From positions 2,746,501 to 2,810,500 of the forward strand of contig NC_010602.1 of assembly GCF_000017685.1 (NCBI RefSeq): a stretch of 64,000 nt of DNA. The letters run 5' to 3'. The stretch is from Leptospira biflexa serovar Patoc strain 'Patoc 1 (Paris)'. GTDB taxonomy: Bacteria; Spirochaetota; Leptospiria; Leptospirales; Leptospiraceae. Both the position numbers and the translations under genes were made by a program. Below, piece after piece: positions 36,621-44,944 of this stretch; positions within the stretch are counted from its first letter, which is position 1, and each line of letters opens with the position of its first letter. Below the pieces are notes generated by a model. The model saw only the letters and a program-made list of their open reading frames with translations. It had not been told where the DNA came from and did no database searches.

Positions 36621-36773
36621 CTATTTGGATTGAACGCTTTTGTTTTCCATTCCTGGGTTTTCCGGTGTTCCCGGGTGGACAAAGGAAATGTACGCGAAGA
36701 AAAGAATGTTGAGAGCAAGTGTGACAAGGAAAGTCCAATAGCCACCCTTATTATAAAGGTCTGTGTTTTGCAT
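36621..36773 (-). CDS. Small membrane protein of the oxidase cluster (50 residues)
   Basis: An open frame of 50 residues from ATG 36771-36773 to TAG 36621-36623. It reads MQNTDLYNKGGYWTF and then a single membrane segment (LVTLALNILFFAYISFV) followed by a Pro/Glu-rich tail ending NKSVQSK. It is the first gene on the minus strand before Sco, with 17 bases between them. A transmembrane protein of this size in an oxidase operon may be a small subunit or assembly factor. The name of the family is unknown to me. Confidence 0.65.
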   Translation of the reverse strand: MQNTDLYNKGGYWTFLVTLALNILFFAYISFVHPGTPENPGMENKSVQSK

Positions 36774-36897
36774 AATCTTACCTGATATAGTCTATACGAA
36801 AAACTGCTCTTTTTATCCAACAATTTTTAAAAGATGCAAGATTAATTTTATTTTCCCCAAACCCAGATCACAAAACCTGGAGGAAACAGATAGACGT

Positions 36898-37782
36898 ATG
36901 ACACTCAAACGTTTTTACACCATTCTTTCCGCGATGATCCTACTCAATCTTCTCTATGGACCGCTCGTTCGGGCCACAGATTCGGGACTGGCATGCCCTG
37001 ATTGGCCTTTGTGTCATGGGAAGTTTGTGCCAGAGTTTACCTTCCAGATCTTTATGGAAGTGGGGCATCGTTATTATTCTGGAATTTTAGGAATCCTTGT
37101 GGGGATCGGTTTTATATGGATTCTAAAAAATCCAGAGACTCGGAAATCGTTAGGAGTTCCTGCAAGTCTTTCACTATTATTTCTCATTTCTCAAGTGATT
37201 CTTGGTGGTTTGACTGTTACCAAACTCCTCCACCCAACAACCGTTAACCTACATTTACTCAATGCAGTGTTATTATTATCAGCATGTGTCACGATTCGAT
37301 TACAATTATCGGAAACATCTTCCCAAACGGAATTTTTATGGAACCAAGACGGAAAGTATTATTTTCTCATTGTACTCTTAGCTGTTTTGTATCAATTGTT
37401 TCTCGGTGGGAAAGTGAGTTCCCATTATGCAGGTCTTGCTTGTCCCGATTTCCCTACTTGCCATGGGGAATGGTTTCCTTCGATGGTAGGAACCATACGA
37501 TTCCACATGGAACATAGGCTTTTTGGGTATCTTGTCACCCTACTCGTTTTATCCTTATCCGCTTATGCCATCCTCACTTTAAAAAATCAAAAAGTGAAAC
37601 AGTATTTAAAAATCGCTGGTTATCTCGTATCGTTTCAAATCTTTTTGGGTGCGATGAACGTATTGTATCATTTACCAAAACTTGTGACTGGCCTCCATAC
37701 CTTAAATGGGGTTTTAGTTTTTTTGTTTTGTTATATGGCCGCATTTTACCATTTTCGTTCTGACAAAAAGGGTGTTCGTTGA
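36898..37782 (+). CDS. ctaA: Heme A synthase CtaA
   Basis: A 294-residue membrane protein from ATG 36898, with eight hydrophobic segments. The two family half-repeats show heme and substrate motifs: GLACPDWPLCHGKFVP and GLACPDFPTCHGEW, plus the histidines in GHRYYSG and MEHRLFGY. It converts heme O to heme A for the caa3 oxidase encoded divergently. An upstream frame from 36763 has no support. Its stop overlaps the ctaB start (TGATG). Confidence 0.9.
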   Translation: MTLKRFYTILSAMILLNLLYGPLVRATDSGLACPDWPLCHGKFVPEFTFQIFMEVGHRYYSGILGILVGIGFIWILKNPETRKSLGVPASLSLLFLISQVILGGLTVTKLLHPTTVNLHLLNAVLLLSACVTIRLQLSETSSQTEFLWNQDGKYYFLIVLLAVLYQLFLGGKVSSHYAGLACPDFPTCHGEWFPSMVGTIRFHMEHRLFGYLVTLLVLSLSAYAILTLKNQKVKQYLKIAGYLVSFQIFLGAMNVLYHLPKLVTGLHTLNGVLVFLFCYMAAFYHFRSDKKGVR

Positions 37783-38636
37783 TGTTCCGCTTATGGAACC
37801 AACTCACAAAACCTAGGGTCACAGTGCTTGTATTGGCCACTGTACTGCCTGGAATGTACCTTGGAACCACAGGATACCCGAGCTTAACTGTCATCTCCAT
37901 CACTTTATTTGGGACTTATCTTATGAGTTCTGCTTCTTTTATCCTCAACCAATACATTGAGAGAGAAAGAGATGCTGTCATGTACAGAACCAAACAAAGA
38001 CCAATCCCTGCAGGTGAAATTTCTCCCACATTTGCGTTATTACTGGGAATTGTAGTCGCAATCGTTTCGTTTGGAATCCTCACTTATTTCATCAACCTGC
38101 TAACGGCCGTTTGTGCACTTGCGGCACTTTTACTCTATGTATTTTTATACACCATCTGGTTAAAACCTAGAACAGAACAAAACATTGTGATTGGTGGAAT
38201 CTCAGGTTGTATCGGACCACTCATCGGGTATGCTGCCATGGCGAATGCACTTCCGATGCAAGCGTGGGTCATGTTCCTCATGATCTTTCTTTGGACACCA
38301 GCTCATTTTTGGGCCCTTGCGATTTTCCTAAAAGATGATTATGAATTTGCAGGGATCCCAATGATGCCTGTTGTCTCTGGAATAGAAAAAACGGTGAACC
38401 AAATTTTTCTGTATGCCATTGCGTATTCATTGTCTGTGATTGGGTTTTATTTTGTCGATGACCGTATGGGCTATTTATTTTTACTTTCTGCGATTGTCCT
38501 AACGGTTCTCATCCTTGGATTTGCCTATCGATTAAAACTATCGATGGACAAAGTGCTTGCGAAGCGATTTTTCTTTTTTAGCATTTTACACTTATTCCTC
38601 GTGAGCATTGCCATCGTCATCGATTCCAAAATTTAG
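37782..38636 (+). CDS. ctaB: Protoheme IX farnesyltransferase CtaB
   Basis: A 284-residue UbiA-type prenyltransferase that makes heme O from protoheme. The start is ATG 37782, inside the TGATG overlap. The Asp-rich prenyl-binding motif appears as NQYIERERDAVMYRTKQRP (parts: ERERDAVM), and the second region is FLWTPAHFWALAIFLKDDYEFAGIPMMP in parts (WTPAHFWALA, KDDYE). About eight membrane segments. Together with ctaA it supplies heme A for the divergent oxidase operon. Confidence 0.93.
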   Translation: MFRLWNQLTKPRVTVLVLATVLPGMYLGTTGYPSLTVISITLFGTYLMSSASFILNQYIERERDAVMYRTKQRPIPAGEISPTFALLLGIVVAIVSFGILTYFINLLTAVCALAALLLYVFLYTIWLKPRTEQNIVIGGISGCIGPLIGYAAMANALPMQAWVMFLMIFLWTPAHFWALAIFLKDDYEFAGIPMMPVVSGIEKTVNQIFLYAIAYSLSVIGFYFVDDRMGYLFLLSAIVLTVLILGFAYRLKLSMDKVLAKRFFFFSILHLFLVSIAIVIDSKI

Positions 38637-38681
38637 GTTTTTTGATTGATTTGGGTAAGGAATTCTGTTTTCCTTTTGCCC

Positions 38682-39347
38682 ATGAGTGTACTTGCGCGTT
38701 ATTTCTCAAAATCTGATTTAGATGAAATCAAATCTGCCGTTGGAGAAGCCGAATCCAAAACGTCTGCAGAAATTGTCCCTTTTTTTGCTGAGTCATCCCA
38801 TCATTATCGCGAATGGGCTTGGTTTGGAGCCTTTCTTTTGGGTGGCCTAACTGGCATTAGTTTTTATACAGCTCAAAATGTTTATGGGCTTGTCTGGGGA
38901 AATGAATCCTTATTTGCCGTTTTATCTGTCTGGGCAGGTGCAATTATTGGACTTGGAATTTTCACATTATTCCCAAAACTCCGAATCCTTCTTGTACCTA
39001 GAAACGCCAAACAATACTTTGTCGAGCTTAGGACAAAGGAAGCGTTTTTAGACGAAGAAGTTTTCCGTACTAAAAATAGAACAGGTATTTTGATCTATAT
39101 TTCTCTATTCGAACACTTTGTTCGCGTTTATCCAGACAAAGAAATTGCAAGGGTGGTTCCAAAATCGGAATGGAATGAGGCAGTCAGGCTTATCGTTCTT
39201 GGAATGAAGTCCGGAAAAAAGAAGGAAGGCATTGTTGCAAGTATCCTCTTCTGTGGTGATTTACTCAAGCAGTACAATATCCATGTGGAAAAGGATGATA
39301 AAAATGAAATCTCCAATGAAATTCGAGACGGTGGGAAATTGATGTAA
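38682..39347 (+). CDS. TPM-domain protein
   Basis: A 221-residue protein. The likely start is ATG 38682, because an upstream TTG frame has no support. The region ARYFSKSDLDEIKSAVGEAESKTSAEIVPFF in parts (AVGEAESKTSAEIV) opens a TPM (TLP18.3/Psb32) domain. Two hydrophobic segments (about 40-95) interrupt it before the C-terminal part, so the domain probably sits on the membrane. The next gene carries a second TPM domain and starts one base before this stop ends. The role is unknown; TPM proteins are variously linked to phosphatase-like activity and envelope repair. Confidence 0.7.
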   Translation: MSVLARYFSKSDLDEIKSAVGEAESKTSAEIVPFFAESSHHYREWAWFGAFLLGGLTGISFYTAQNVYGLVWGNESLFAVLSVWAGAIIGLGIFTLFPKLRILLVPRNAKQYFVELRTKEAFLDEEVFRTKNRTGILIYISLFEHFVRVYPDKEIARVVPKSEWNEAVRLIVLGMKSGKKKEGIVASILFCGDLLKQYNIHVEKDDKNEISNEIRDGGKLM

Positions 39348-40276
39348 TGAAAATGAATATCGAAACATCAAATTCAACCTCTTTGCTCAGACAAAATTTT
39401 ATGTTTGTATTCGTACTTTTCACTTCTCTATGTTGTTTCTTGATTCCAATGTTTGGATATCCAGTTCCAAAACTGGAACGAAGGGTGATGGACCATGCTG
39501 GGATTTTATCTGAAGCCACCGTTACACAATTAGAATCCAATCTAAAACAGTTTGAAGCAGAAACTAGCAATCAAATTGCCGTGTACACCACTCCCAGTTT
39601 GCAGGACGAAACCATCGAAGGAGTGGCAATCGAAATCTTTGATGAATGGAAATTAGGACAAAAATCCAAAAACAATGGAATTTTGCTCATCATCGCCCCT
39701 AACGAACGTAAAATGAGAATTGAAGTGGGCCGAGGTCTCGAAGGGGCATTGACAGACATCCAAGCCAAACAAATCATTCGGAACGAACTCAGACCCAGTT
39801 TCAAATCTGGCGATATGGATGGTGGAGTGACTGCTGGAGTGAATGCGATTATGGCCACCATACGCGGAGAATACGCTCCTTCTGAAGATGATGTCCAAAC
39901 GACAGGCCGTGATACGGCTTCCGATGTGATCCCATCCGGGATTGTCGGCGGGATTTTCACATTTATTTCCCTCTTCATACCATCGTTTGGTGGTGTGATT
40001 TTTACGATCATTGGTCTTATAGTCATTTTACCTTTGTTAACCTTTATCTTTGGTGGGACCTTTGGGTTAATCGCTGCCATCATTTTATTCGTGATCATCA
40101 TGTTTCTCAGGCGCAAACTGGGCCATGGCCTTGGCGGTGGCAGTGGATATGATGGAAGTGGGTATTACGGAGGATGGTCTTCAGGTGGAGACTCATGGTC
40201 ATCAAGTGATTCCAGTGATAGTTGGTCTGGAGGTGGAGGTGATTCCGGCGGAGGTGGATCTTCGGGGGATTGGTAA
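39347..40276 (+). CDS. Secreted TPM-domain membrane protein with Gly/Ser tail
   Basis: A 309-residue protein, the YgcG-like member of the pair. A signal segment (FVFVLFTSLCCFLIPMFG) precedes a TPM domain with RRVMDHAGILSEATVTQLE and GILLIIAPNERKMRIEVGRGLEG in parts (NERKMRIEVG). Then come two membrane segments (about 185-250) and a Gly/Ser/Asp-rich tail (GGGGDSGGGGSSGDW). The start overlaps the upstream gene (TAATG). A weak hairpin lies downstream (40322-40355). Confidence 0.8.
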   Translation: MKMNIETSNSTSLLRQNFMFVFVLFTSLCCFLIPMFGYPVPKLERRVMDHAGILSEATVTQLESNLKQFEAETSNQIAVYTTPSLQDETIEGVAIEIFDEWKLGQKSKNNGILLIIAPNERKMRIEVGRGLEGALTDIQAKQIIRNELRPSFKSGDMDGGVTAGVNAIMATIRGEYAPSEDDVQTTGRDTASDVIPSGIVGGIFTFISLFIPSFGGVIFTIIGLIVILPLLTFIFGGTFGLIAAIILFVIIMFLRRKLGHGLGGGSGYDGSGYYGGWSSGGDSWSSSDSSDSWSGGGGDSGGGGSSGDW

Positions 40277-40321
40277 TCTTTATTTCAATTAGGCCAATTT
40301 ATGTGAACATCTGCGATACCA

Positions 40322-40355
40322 TACCATTCCCGTCGCAAATAGGATAGGAATGGTA
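40322..40355. terminator. Possible hairpin terminator between convergent genes
   Basis: TACCATTCC (40322-40330) pairs with GGAATGGTA (40347-40355) across a 16-base loop. It sits between the convergent TPM and PP2C genes. A T-rich stretch follows on the plus strand a few bases later. The stem is short, so the call is tentative. Confidence 0.4.
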
Positions 40356-40373
40356 GCAAAACTTTCTTTTTAA

Positions 40374-42458
40374 TTATGTGATTTCAATCACGATCAAAGT
40401 GGAATCATCCTTCCATGTGGTTTTATTCATTTTCTGGAAAAGCATGGTTTGGATGGATGGAATGATTTCTTGGAACGGTAACTCATTTGTACTTTGGATT
40501 GTCTGCATAAGGTCATCCCAAGCCTGCATCCCATCTGCCTCATTCAATTCTTCAAAGAGTCCGTCTGTAAAAAGAAAAATCCGGTCTCCCGATTCCACTT
40601 TGGATTCAAAGATTCCATAACGATAATGTTCCAAAATACCAATGATTGGGCCTGTATTTTCTACAATGAGTGATTCGTTATTTTTTTTCAGAATGATTTG
40701 ATTTTGAACACCACCTCCCGCATAACGAAGGATATTTTGGTGAAAATCAAAATCCATCACAAGAGCTGGAAAATAAATTTGTAAATCAGCATTTTTATCA
40801 TAAAAATGTTGGTTCATATAAAACAAAAGATCATTGGGTCGCATTGCCACAGCGGACACTCTTTCAAATTCCGATTGGATCATCATGGAATACAAAGCGG
40901 CTTGTAATCCGTGTCCAGTAGCATCTCCCAAAAAAAACCGATAATAAAAATCTTGGATTCTTTTCACAAAAAAGATATCACCACCCACATCTGCAGTTGG
41001 TTTGTACAAAATATCCACACGCAAATGTGGTTCCATTTCGGGTACTTTGGTTACACTTTGGATGATAGATTTGGCAAGTTTCATATCCTTGGTGATTTGA
41101 TCCAATTTGCTTTGTAATTCGATGGTTTTTTCTTTGACCCTAGTTTCGAGTCGTTCATTTAAAATCGTAATTTGATTTTGGACTTTTTGAAGGGTTTGGT
41201 TTTTTTCGGATAGTTCTATTGCGAGATTTTCCGCATCCACAAATCCTTTTGAAAAATTGCGGGCGATGTATATTGACTGAACAAAAAACATCATAAAAAT
41301 GCCAAAATGAATTGTGAGAGGTGAATTGATGATGAGATTGTTTACCAAAATATCATTCACAAAACTAGCCACAAATACAATAAAACTAATGAGAAAAATA
41401 AGCGAACCCGGTTGTGAATCTCGGATGGCTCTTGATAAAACAAGTAGTGTATAAATGGCACCAAGTAAGGTGAAAATTTGAAATGGCACCATCAAATACG
41501 TATAAAACGATGATCTCGTCAGCAATACGATGCAACAAAAAGCATATCCTACATACTTAAGTAATTCATATACCCTTCTTGAAAAATATGGTTTGAATAA
41601 TAAATACACATATTTTGCAAATATTGGAGTGATAAAGAAAAAGCTGAGATAACTTAGTTTTAGGTGGATTTCCCAAGGTAGGTCAGGAATTACTTGCACT
41701 AAATATTTGTTACCAGTGATAAACACTCGTAAGGCGACAAGAATACAGGTGAGAGCAAACCAATATGTAAATGGATCTTTTTTTCGATTCCAATAAAGAA
41801 AGATATGATACAATCCCATAAATAAGATACTACCCACGAGTAACATATCTCTTAAGATTTGAAATTCGTATTGTTTATGGATATCGGAGGTTCTACCTAA
41901 GATGATGACCTGTGCTGGACCACCTTTTCTATGATGGTAGTTGGAAATTTGTAATAAAAATGAAGTTTGGTTTTCTTTCGGTATAAAATCAATGATCTGT
42001 GGTCTGTATTCGGGGATCCCTGATTGATAGGAAGTGGAAACATATCCATTGGATGCAAGTCTCTCTCCATCAACGAACAATATATAGGCGGATTCCATTT
42101 CTGGAACTTTGATCGAAAGTGGAATCCCTTTTAATCCATGTAATAATTCTACATGAAAGGTCCCATAACCATCACCTGCCAAAAATCCTTTTTCTAAAAA
42201 TGACTTTGTCCAAACGCCTGGAACTGTAAAATAGAGAGGCTCACGTATGGATTTGATTTCAGTTAGTTCTGAGGGCGAAAACAACATCCCTGGGTAATAT
42301 TCCCAATCACCAACAATAGGAATGATTTGGTTGTTTTGAGCTAAATATGAAACGGCAGTTAAGTGCCCTTTCTCCGCAACTGGCGGTACTTCTGCCACTG
42401 AACATGTCAAAAGTACCAAACTCCAAAGGAATGTGATCCAACGGAGATAATGTTTCAC
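40374..42458 (-). CDS. 7TM PP2C/SpoIIE-type phosphatase with extracellular sensor
   Basis: A 694-residue lipoprotein-like signalling protein, best start GTG 42456-42458 (signal WSLVLLTC). An extracellular beta-rich domain resembling the 7TMR-DISM sensor (about 60-190) is followed by seven membrane segments (about 200-400). A coiled-coil linker and a SpoIIE-type phosphatase domain (about 470-694) come next, with VGGDIFFVK, LGDATGHGLQAALY and FLFTDGLFEELN. The gene lies 16 bases after gltA. Confidence 0.85.
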   Translation of the reverse strand: MKHYLRWITFLWSLVLLTCSVAEVPPVAEKGHLTAVSYLAQNNQIIPIVGDWEYYPGMLFSPSELTEIKSIREPLYFTVPGVWTKSFLEKGFLAGDGYGTFHVELLHGLKGIPLSIKVPEMESAYILFVDGERLASNGYVSTSYQSGIPEYRPQIIDFIPKENQTSFLLQISNYHHRKGGPAQVIILGRTSDIHKQYEFQILRDMLLVGSILFMGLYHIFLYWNRKKDPFTYWFALTCILVALRVFITGNKYLVQVIPDLPWEIHLKLSYLSFFFITPIFAKYVYLLFKPYFSRRVYELLKYVGYAFCCIVLLTRSSFYTYLMVPFQIFTLLGAIYTLLVLSRAIRDSQPGSLIFLISFIVFVASFVNDILVNNLIINSPLTIHFGIFMMFFVQSIYIARNFSKGFVDAENLAIELSEKNQTLQKVQNQITILNERLETRVKEKTIELQSKLDQITKDMKLAKSIIQSVTKVPEMEPHLRVDILYKPTADVGGDIFFVKRIQDFYYRFFLGDATGHGLQAALYSMMIQSEFERVSAVAMRPNDLLFYMNQHFYDKNADLQIYFPALVMDFDFHQNILRYAGGGVQNQIILKKNNESLIVENTGPIIGILEHYRYGIFESKVESGDRIFLFTDGLFEELNEADGMQAWDDLMQTIQSTNELPFQEIIPSIQTMLFQKMNKTTWKDDSTLIVIEIT

Positions 42459-42474
42459 GATTCCTTCGTATCCT

Positions 42475-43755
42475 CTAGAGACGGTTGGCGATAGGAATGT
42501 ACTTTCTTTGGTTTTCGCCCACATAAATTTGTTTTGGACGAACTTTTGAGAAATCCCCTTTCATTCTTTGTTCTCTCCAATGGGCAAGCCATCCAGGAAG
42601 CCTTCCAATCACTTGCATGACTGAGAACATGTTTTTAGGAATTCCCAAGGTGTGGAACACCAAACCAGAATAATATTCTAAGTTAGGGTACAAAAGATTC
42701 TCCATAAAGTATGAATCGTTCCAAACCACTTCATCGATTTGAAGGGCGATGTCTTCGACAGGACTCAATTTTCGATCCTTATAAAAATCTTTGATGATTT
42801 CACGAGCGACTTGTGCTCTTGGACTGACGACATCGTATGCTTTTTGTCCAAATCCATTGGTGCGGATCGTAAGCCCTCCCCGTTTGAATCTTTCAAAGTA
42901 ATCTTTCACAGGAGTTTTTGTTTTGATGATGTCTTCGATGAGTCCAATCGCAGCTGTTGGCCTTCCCCCTTCTCTTGCACCCCACTGCGCCATAATTCCA
43001 GCCGAGATCGAAGCAAACAAATTCGCTTGAGTCGAACCTACTACTTGTACGGCGGTATTGGATACATTTTGTTCGTGGTCGGCATGTAAGATCCACATTT
43101 GGTTTAAAATACGATCAAATTCTTCCGGAACATTGTAGTTGTCTGCAGGAAGTTTGTGCATCATGTATAAAAAATTTGTGCAGTATGGATTTTTATCGAG
43201 AGGGTAAACAAAAGGATGGCCTACAGCATGTTTGTAAGTGAATGCTGCAATCGTACGAATTTTTGCAAGTAATCTGGCAATTAAATCCACTCCCATATCC
43301 AACTTCTCTTCGTATTCTTCTAAATAATAACTAGATAATGATGTTACCATTACAGATAAAACAGCAAGTGGGTTAGCCACTCCTGGAAAACCATCAAAAA
43401 GATTTAACATATCTTCGTGGATCATGGAGTGTTTTGAGAGGCGACTAGAAAAATCACTTAACTCTTGTTTTGTGGGGAGGTTACCATAAATTAATAAAAA
43501 TGATGTTTCAACAAAAGTAGATTGGTATGCTAATTCTTTTAGGTCATAACCACGGTATGTGAGTTCTCCCTTTTCAGGATCACGTCTTGATACTTTTGAT
43601 AAACCAAGGGCAGTATTAAAAAGTCCAGGGTCAACAGTAACAAGCCCTGTTTTGCGGTAAAATTCAGTAAGGTCGATACCTTCTTTTCCATCAGTACCTG
43701 TAATTACTGGAAGTTTGTATGTTTTACCTTTGATGTGGATTTCCACTTCACTCAT
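42475..43755 (-). CDS. gltA: Citrate synthase
   Basis: A 426-residue enzyme that condenses acetyl-CoA and oxaloacetate. Typical regions are GLSKVSRRDPEKGELTYRGYDL in parts (KGELTYRGYD), AVGHPFVYPLDKNPYC in parts, and the active-site segment ILHADHEQNVSN. In this GltA group the catalytic His is in HADHEQN, and the later one in a VVSPRAQVAREII region. The gene is followed within 16 bases by the PP2C gene and preceded by a STAS gene, all on the minus strand. Confidence 0.95.
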   Translation of the reverse strand: MSEVEIHIKGKTYKLPVITGTDGKEGIDLTEFYRKTGLVTVDPGLFNTALGLSKVSRRDPEKGELTYRGYDLKELAYQSTFVETSFLLIYGNLPTKQELSDFSSRLSKHSMIHEDMLNLFDGFPGVANPLAVLSVMVTSLSSYYLEEYEEKLDMGVDLIARLLAKIRTIAAFTYKHAVGHPFVYPLDKNPYCTNFLYMMHKLPADNYNVPEEFDRILNQMWILHADHEQNVSNTAVQVVGSTQANLFASISAGIMAQWGAREGGRPTAAIGLIEDIIKTKTPVKDYFERFKRGGLTIRTNGFGQKAYDVVSPRAQVAREIIKDFYKDRKLSPVEDIALQIDEVVWNDSYFMENLLYPNLEYYSGLVFHTLGIPKNMFSVMQVIGRLPGWLAHWREQRMKGDFSKVRPKQIYVGENQRKYIPIANRL

Positions 43756-43811
43756 GAAAAGACCTCTCTCCCTCCTATCTTATCAAACGTAAGTTAGGAA
43801 TCTAGAAGAAT

Positions 43812-44159
43812 TTACACTTGGGCGAGAGCAGAATGAAGGGAATCGTGGATGAGAACAAAATCAGTTAGGCCCACAATGTCCATGACCTTACGGAAATGGG
43901 TATTGAGTCCGGCAAATTCAATTTTACCTTGGTTCTCAGATGATTTTGTAATCAAACTAATGAGGGTGGCAATGCCAGCTGAGTTGATGTACGAGGTTTC
44001 CGAAAAGTTCAGGATCACACGAGACCGTTTGTCCTGTGGGATCGATTCGTAGGATTGCACAATTTCTTCTTCGGCTTCGGATGTGATTTCGCCAGAAATA
44101 TGGATCACAGGGAGGTTTCCCCCATTCTCAAATCCCAATCGAATCTTAAACTCTTCCAT
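43812..44159 (-). CDS. STAS-domain anti-sigma factor antagonist
   Basis: A 115-residue STAS protein of the SpoIIAA/RsbV type. The start at ATG 44157-44159 has GGAGG seven bases upstream, better than the ATG three bases earlier. The phosphorylation loop is SYINSAGIATLISL, with the conserved Ser. Such proteins are switched by kinase and PP2C phosphatase. The two PP2C enzymes at 29790 and 40374 are candidate partners but no direct link is visible. Confidence 0.85.
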   Translation of the reverse strand: MEEFKIRLGFENGGNLPVIHISGEITSEAEEEIVQSYESIPQDKRSRVILNFSETSYINSAGIATLISLITKSSENQGKIEFAGLNTHFRKVMDIVGLTDFVLIHDSLHSALAQV

Positions 44160-44204
44160 CATTAGCCTCCAGGGAATTCCACTAAGAACGAGGGTCAACT
44201 AAAA

Positions 44205-44426
44205 TTAGGATTTCGATTTTCTTTCTTCTTTTGTCATCCGGCCAAAGGGCTGTTTGCACTTTCGGCAGACAAAATAAACGTCCGTCGGTGTAGCAGATAT
44301 CCCGACAAGTCCCATGGCAATCATCCCCCAAGCGGAATATTTCACAACCTTACGGGCGTTCTCGTCTCCGCGCGTGGTTCCGCAATCACAGGTGGGTCTG
44401 TCAGCTTTTTTAATGATTTGGTTCAT
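44205..44426 (-). CDS. Small zinc-ribbon-like protein
   Basis: A 73-residue protein. It has CDCG near residue 13 and CRKC near residue 54, four cysteines that could bind zinc, with a hydrophobic stretch between them (WGMIAMGLVGISATP). A basic tail ends MTKEERKSKS. The function is unknown. A 12-bp inverted repeat lies 10 bases before its start. Confidence 0.6.
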   Translation of the reverse strand: MNQIIKKADRPTCDCGTTRGDENARKVVKYSAWGMIAMGLVGISATPTDVYFVCRKCKQPFGRMTKEERKSKS

Positions 44427-44435
44427 AAAGGAAGG

Positions 44436-44468
44436 ATTTCGGTTCCGCCAAAAAAACGGAACCGAAAT
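44436..44468. repeat. 12-bp perfect inverted repeat
   Basis: ATTTCGGTTCCG (44436-44447) pairs perfectly with 44457-44468 around a nine-base loop. The loop, not the flank, holds the T run on the minus strand. It sits between the cytochrome c gene and the zinc-ribbon gene, so it may be a terminator or an mRNA structure at the next start. Confidence 0.7.
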
Positions 44469-44476
44469 TAGGCAAT

Positions 44477-44881
44477 TTAATTTTTAGAAAGGTGTTCTAC
44501 GTATTTTGCAAGGATTTTGATGTTATCGTCACCTAAATGGCCATATGCCACCATAGGGGATCCTTTGATTCCTTCTTTCAAAGTTTTTGTCACGCCAGCA
44601 ATTGAGTTTCCATTTTTCCACTCAGAAGCAGGAGACTTGTAGTTTCTTGGTTTTGGGTTGAGAGCAGCAGCAGCAGCACCATCACCAGCCCCTTTTTCGC
44701 CGTGGCAAGAAGAACAATTTTGGAGGTATAATTCTTCTCCCTTCGCTAAGTCAGGATCGGCACTAGCACTGGATTCTTGCACAGCAGGTGCTTCTTCTTT
44801 TGGTTTGGAGTCGCCACAAGCCACCATCACAAATGCGAAGGAGACAGCGAGTAGAGAGACTAATACTTTTTTTGAGTTCAT
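44477..44881 (-). CDS. Lipoprotein c-type cytochrome
   Basis: A 134-residue monoheme cytochrome c with a lipoprotein signal (LLAVSFAFVMVAC, Cys22) and a short acidic linker. The heme motif is CSSCH (56-60) and the distal Met is likely in GSPMVAYGHL. It ends in LAKYVEHLSKN. A membrane-tethered cytochrome of this type could feed electrons to the caa3 oxidase, but the oxidase genes are about 9 kb away. It is transcribed before the small zinc-ribbon protein. Confidence 0.88.
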   Translation of the reverse strand: MNSKKVLVSLLAVSFAFVMVACGDSKPKEEAPAVQESSASADPDLAKGEELYLQNCSSCHGEKGAGDGAAAAALNPKPRNYKSPASEWKNGNSIAGVTKTLKEGIKGSPMVAYGHLGDDNIKILAKYVEHLSKN

Positions 44882-44944
44882 TTCTTACTCCGAGATAAGG
44901 TTGAACCCAGTCTCTTACCCTTCTCATCTTTTGAAAAGAAGAAA

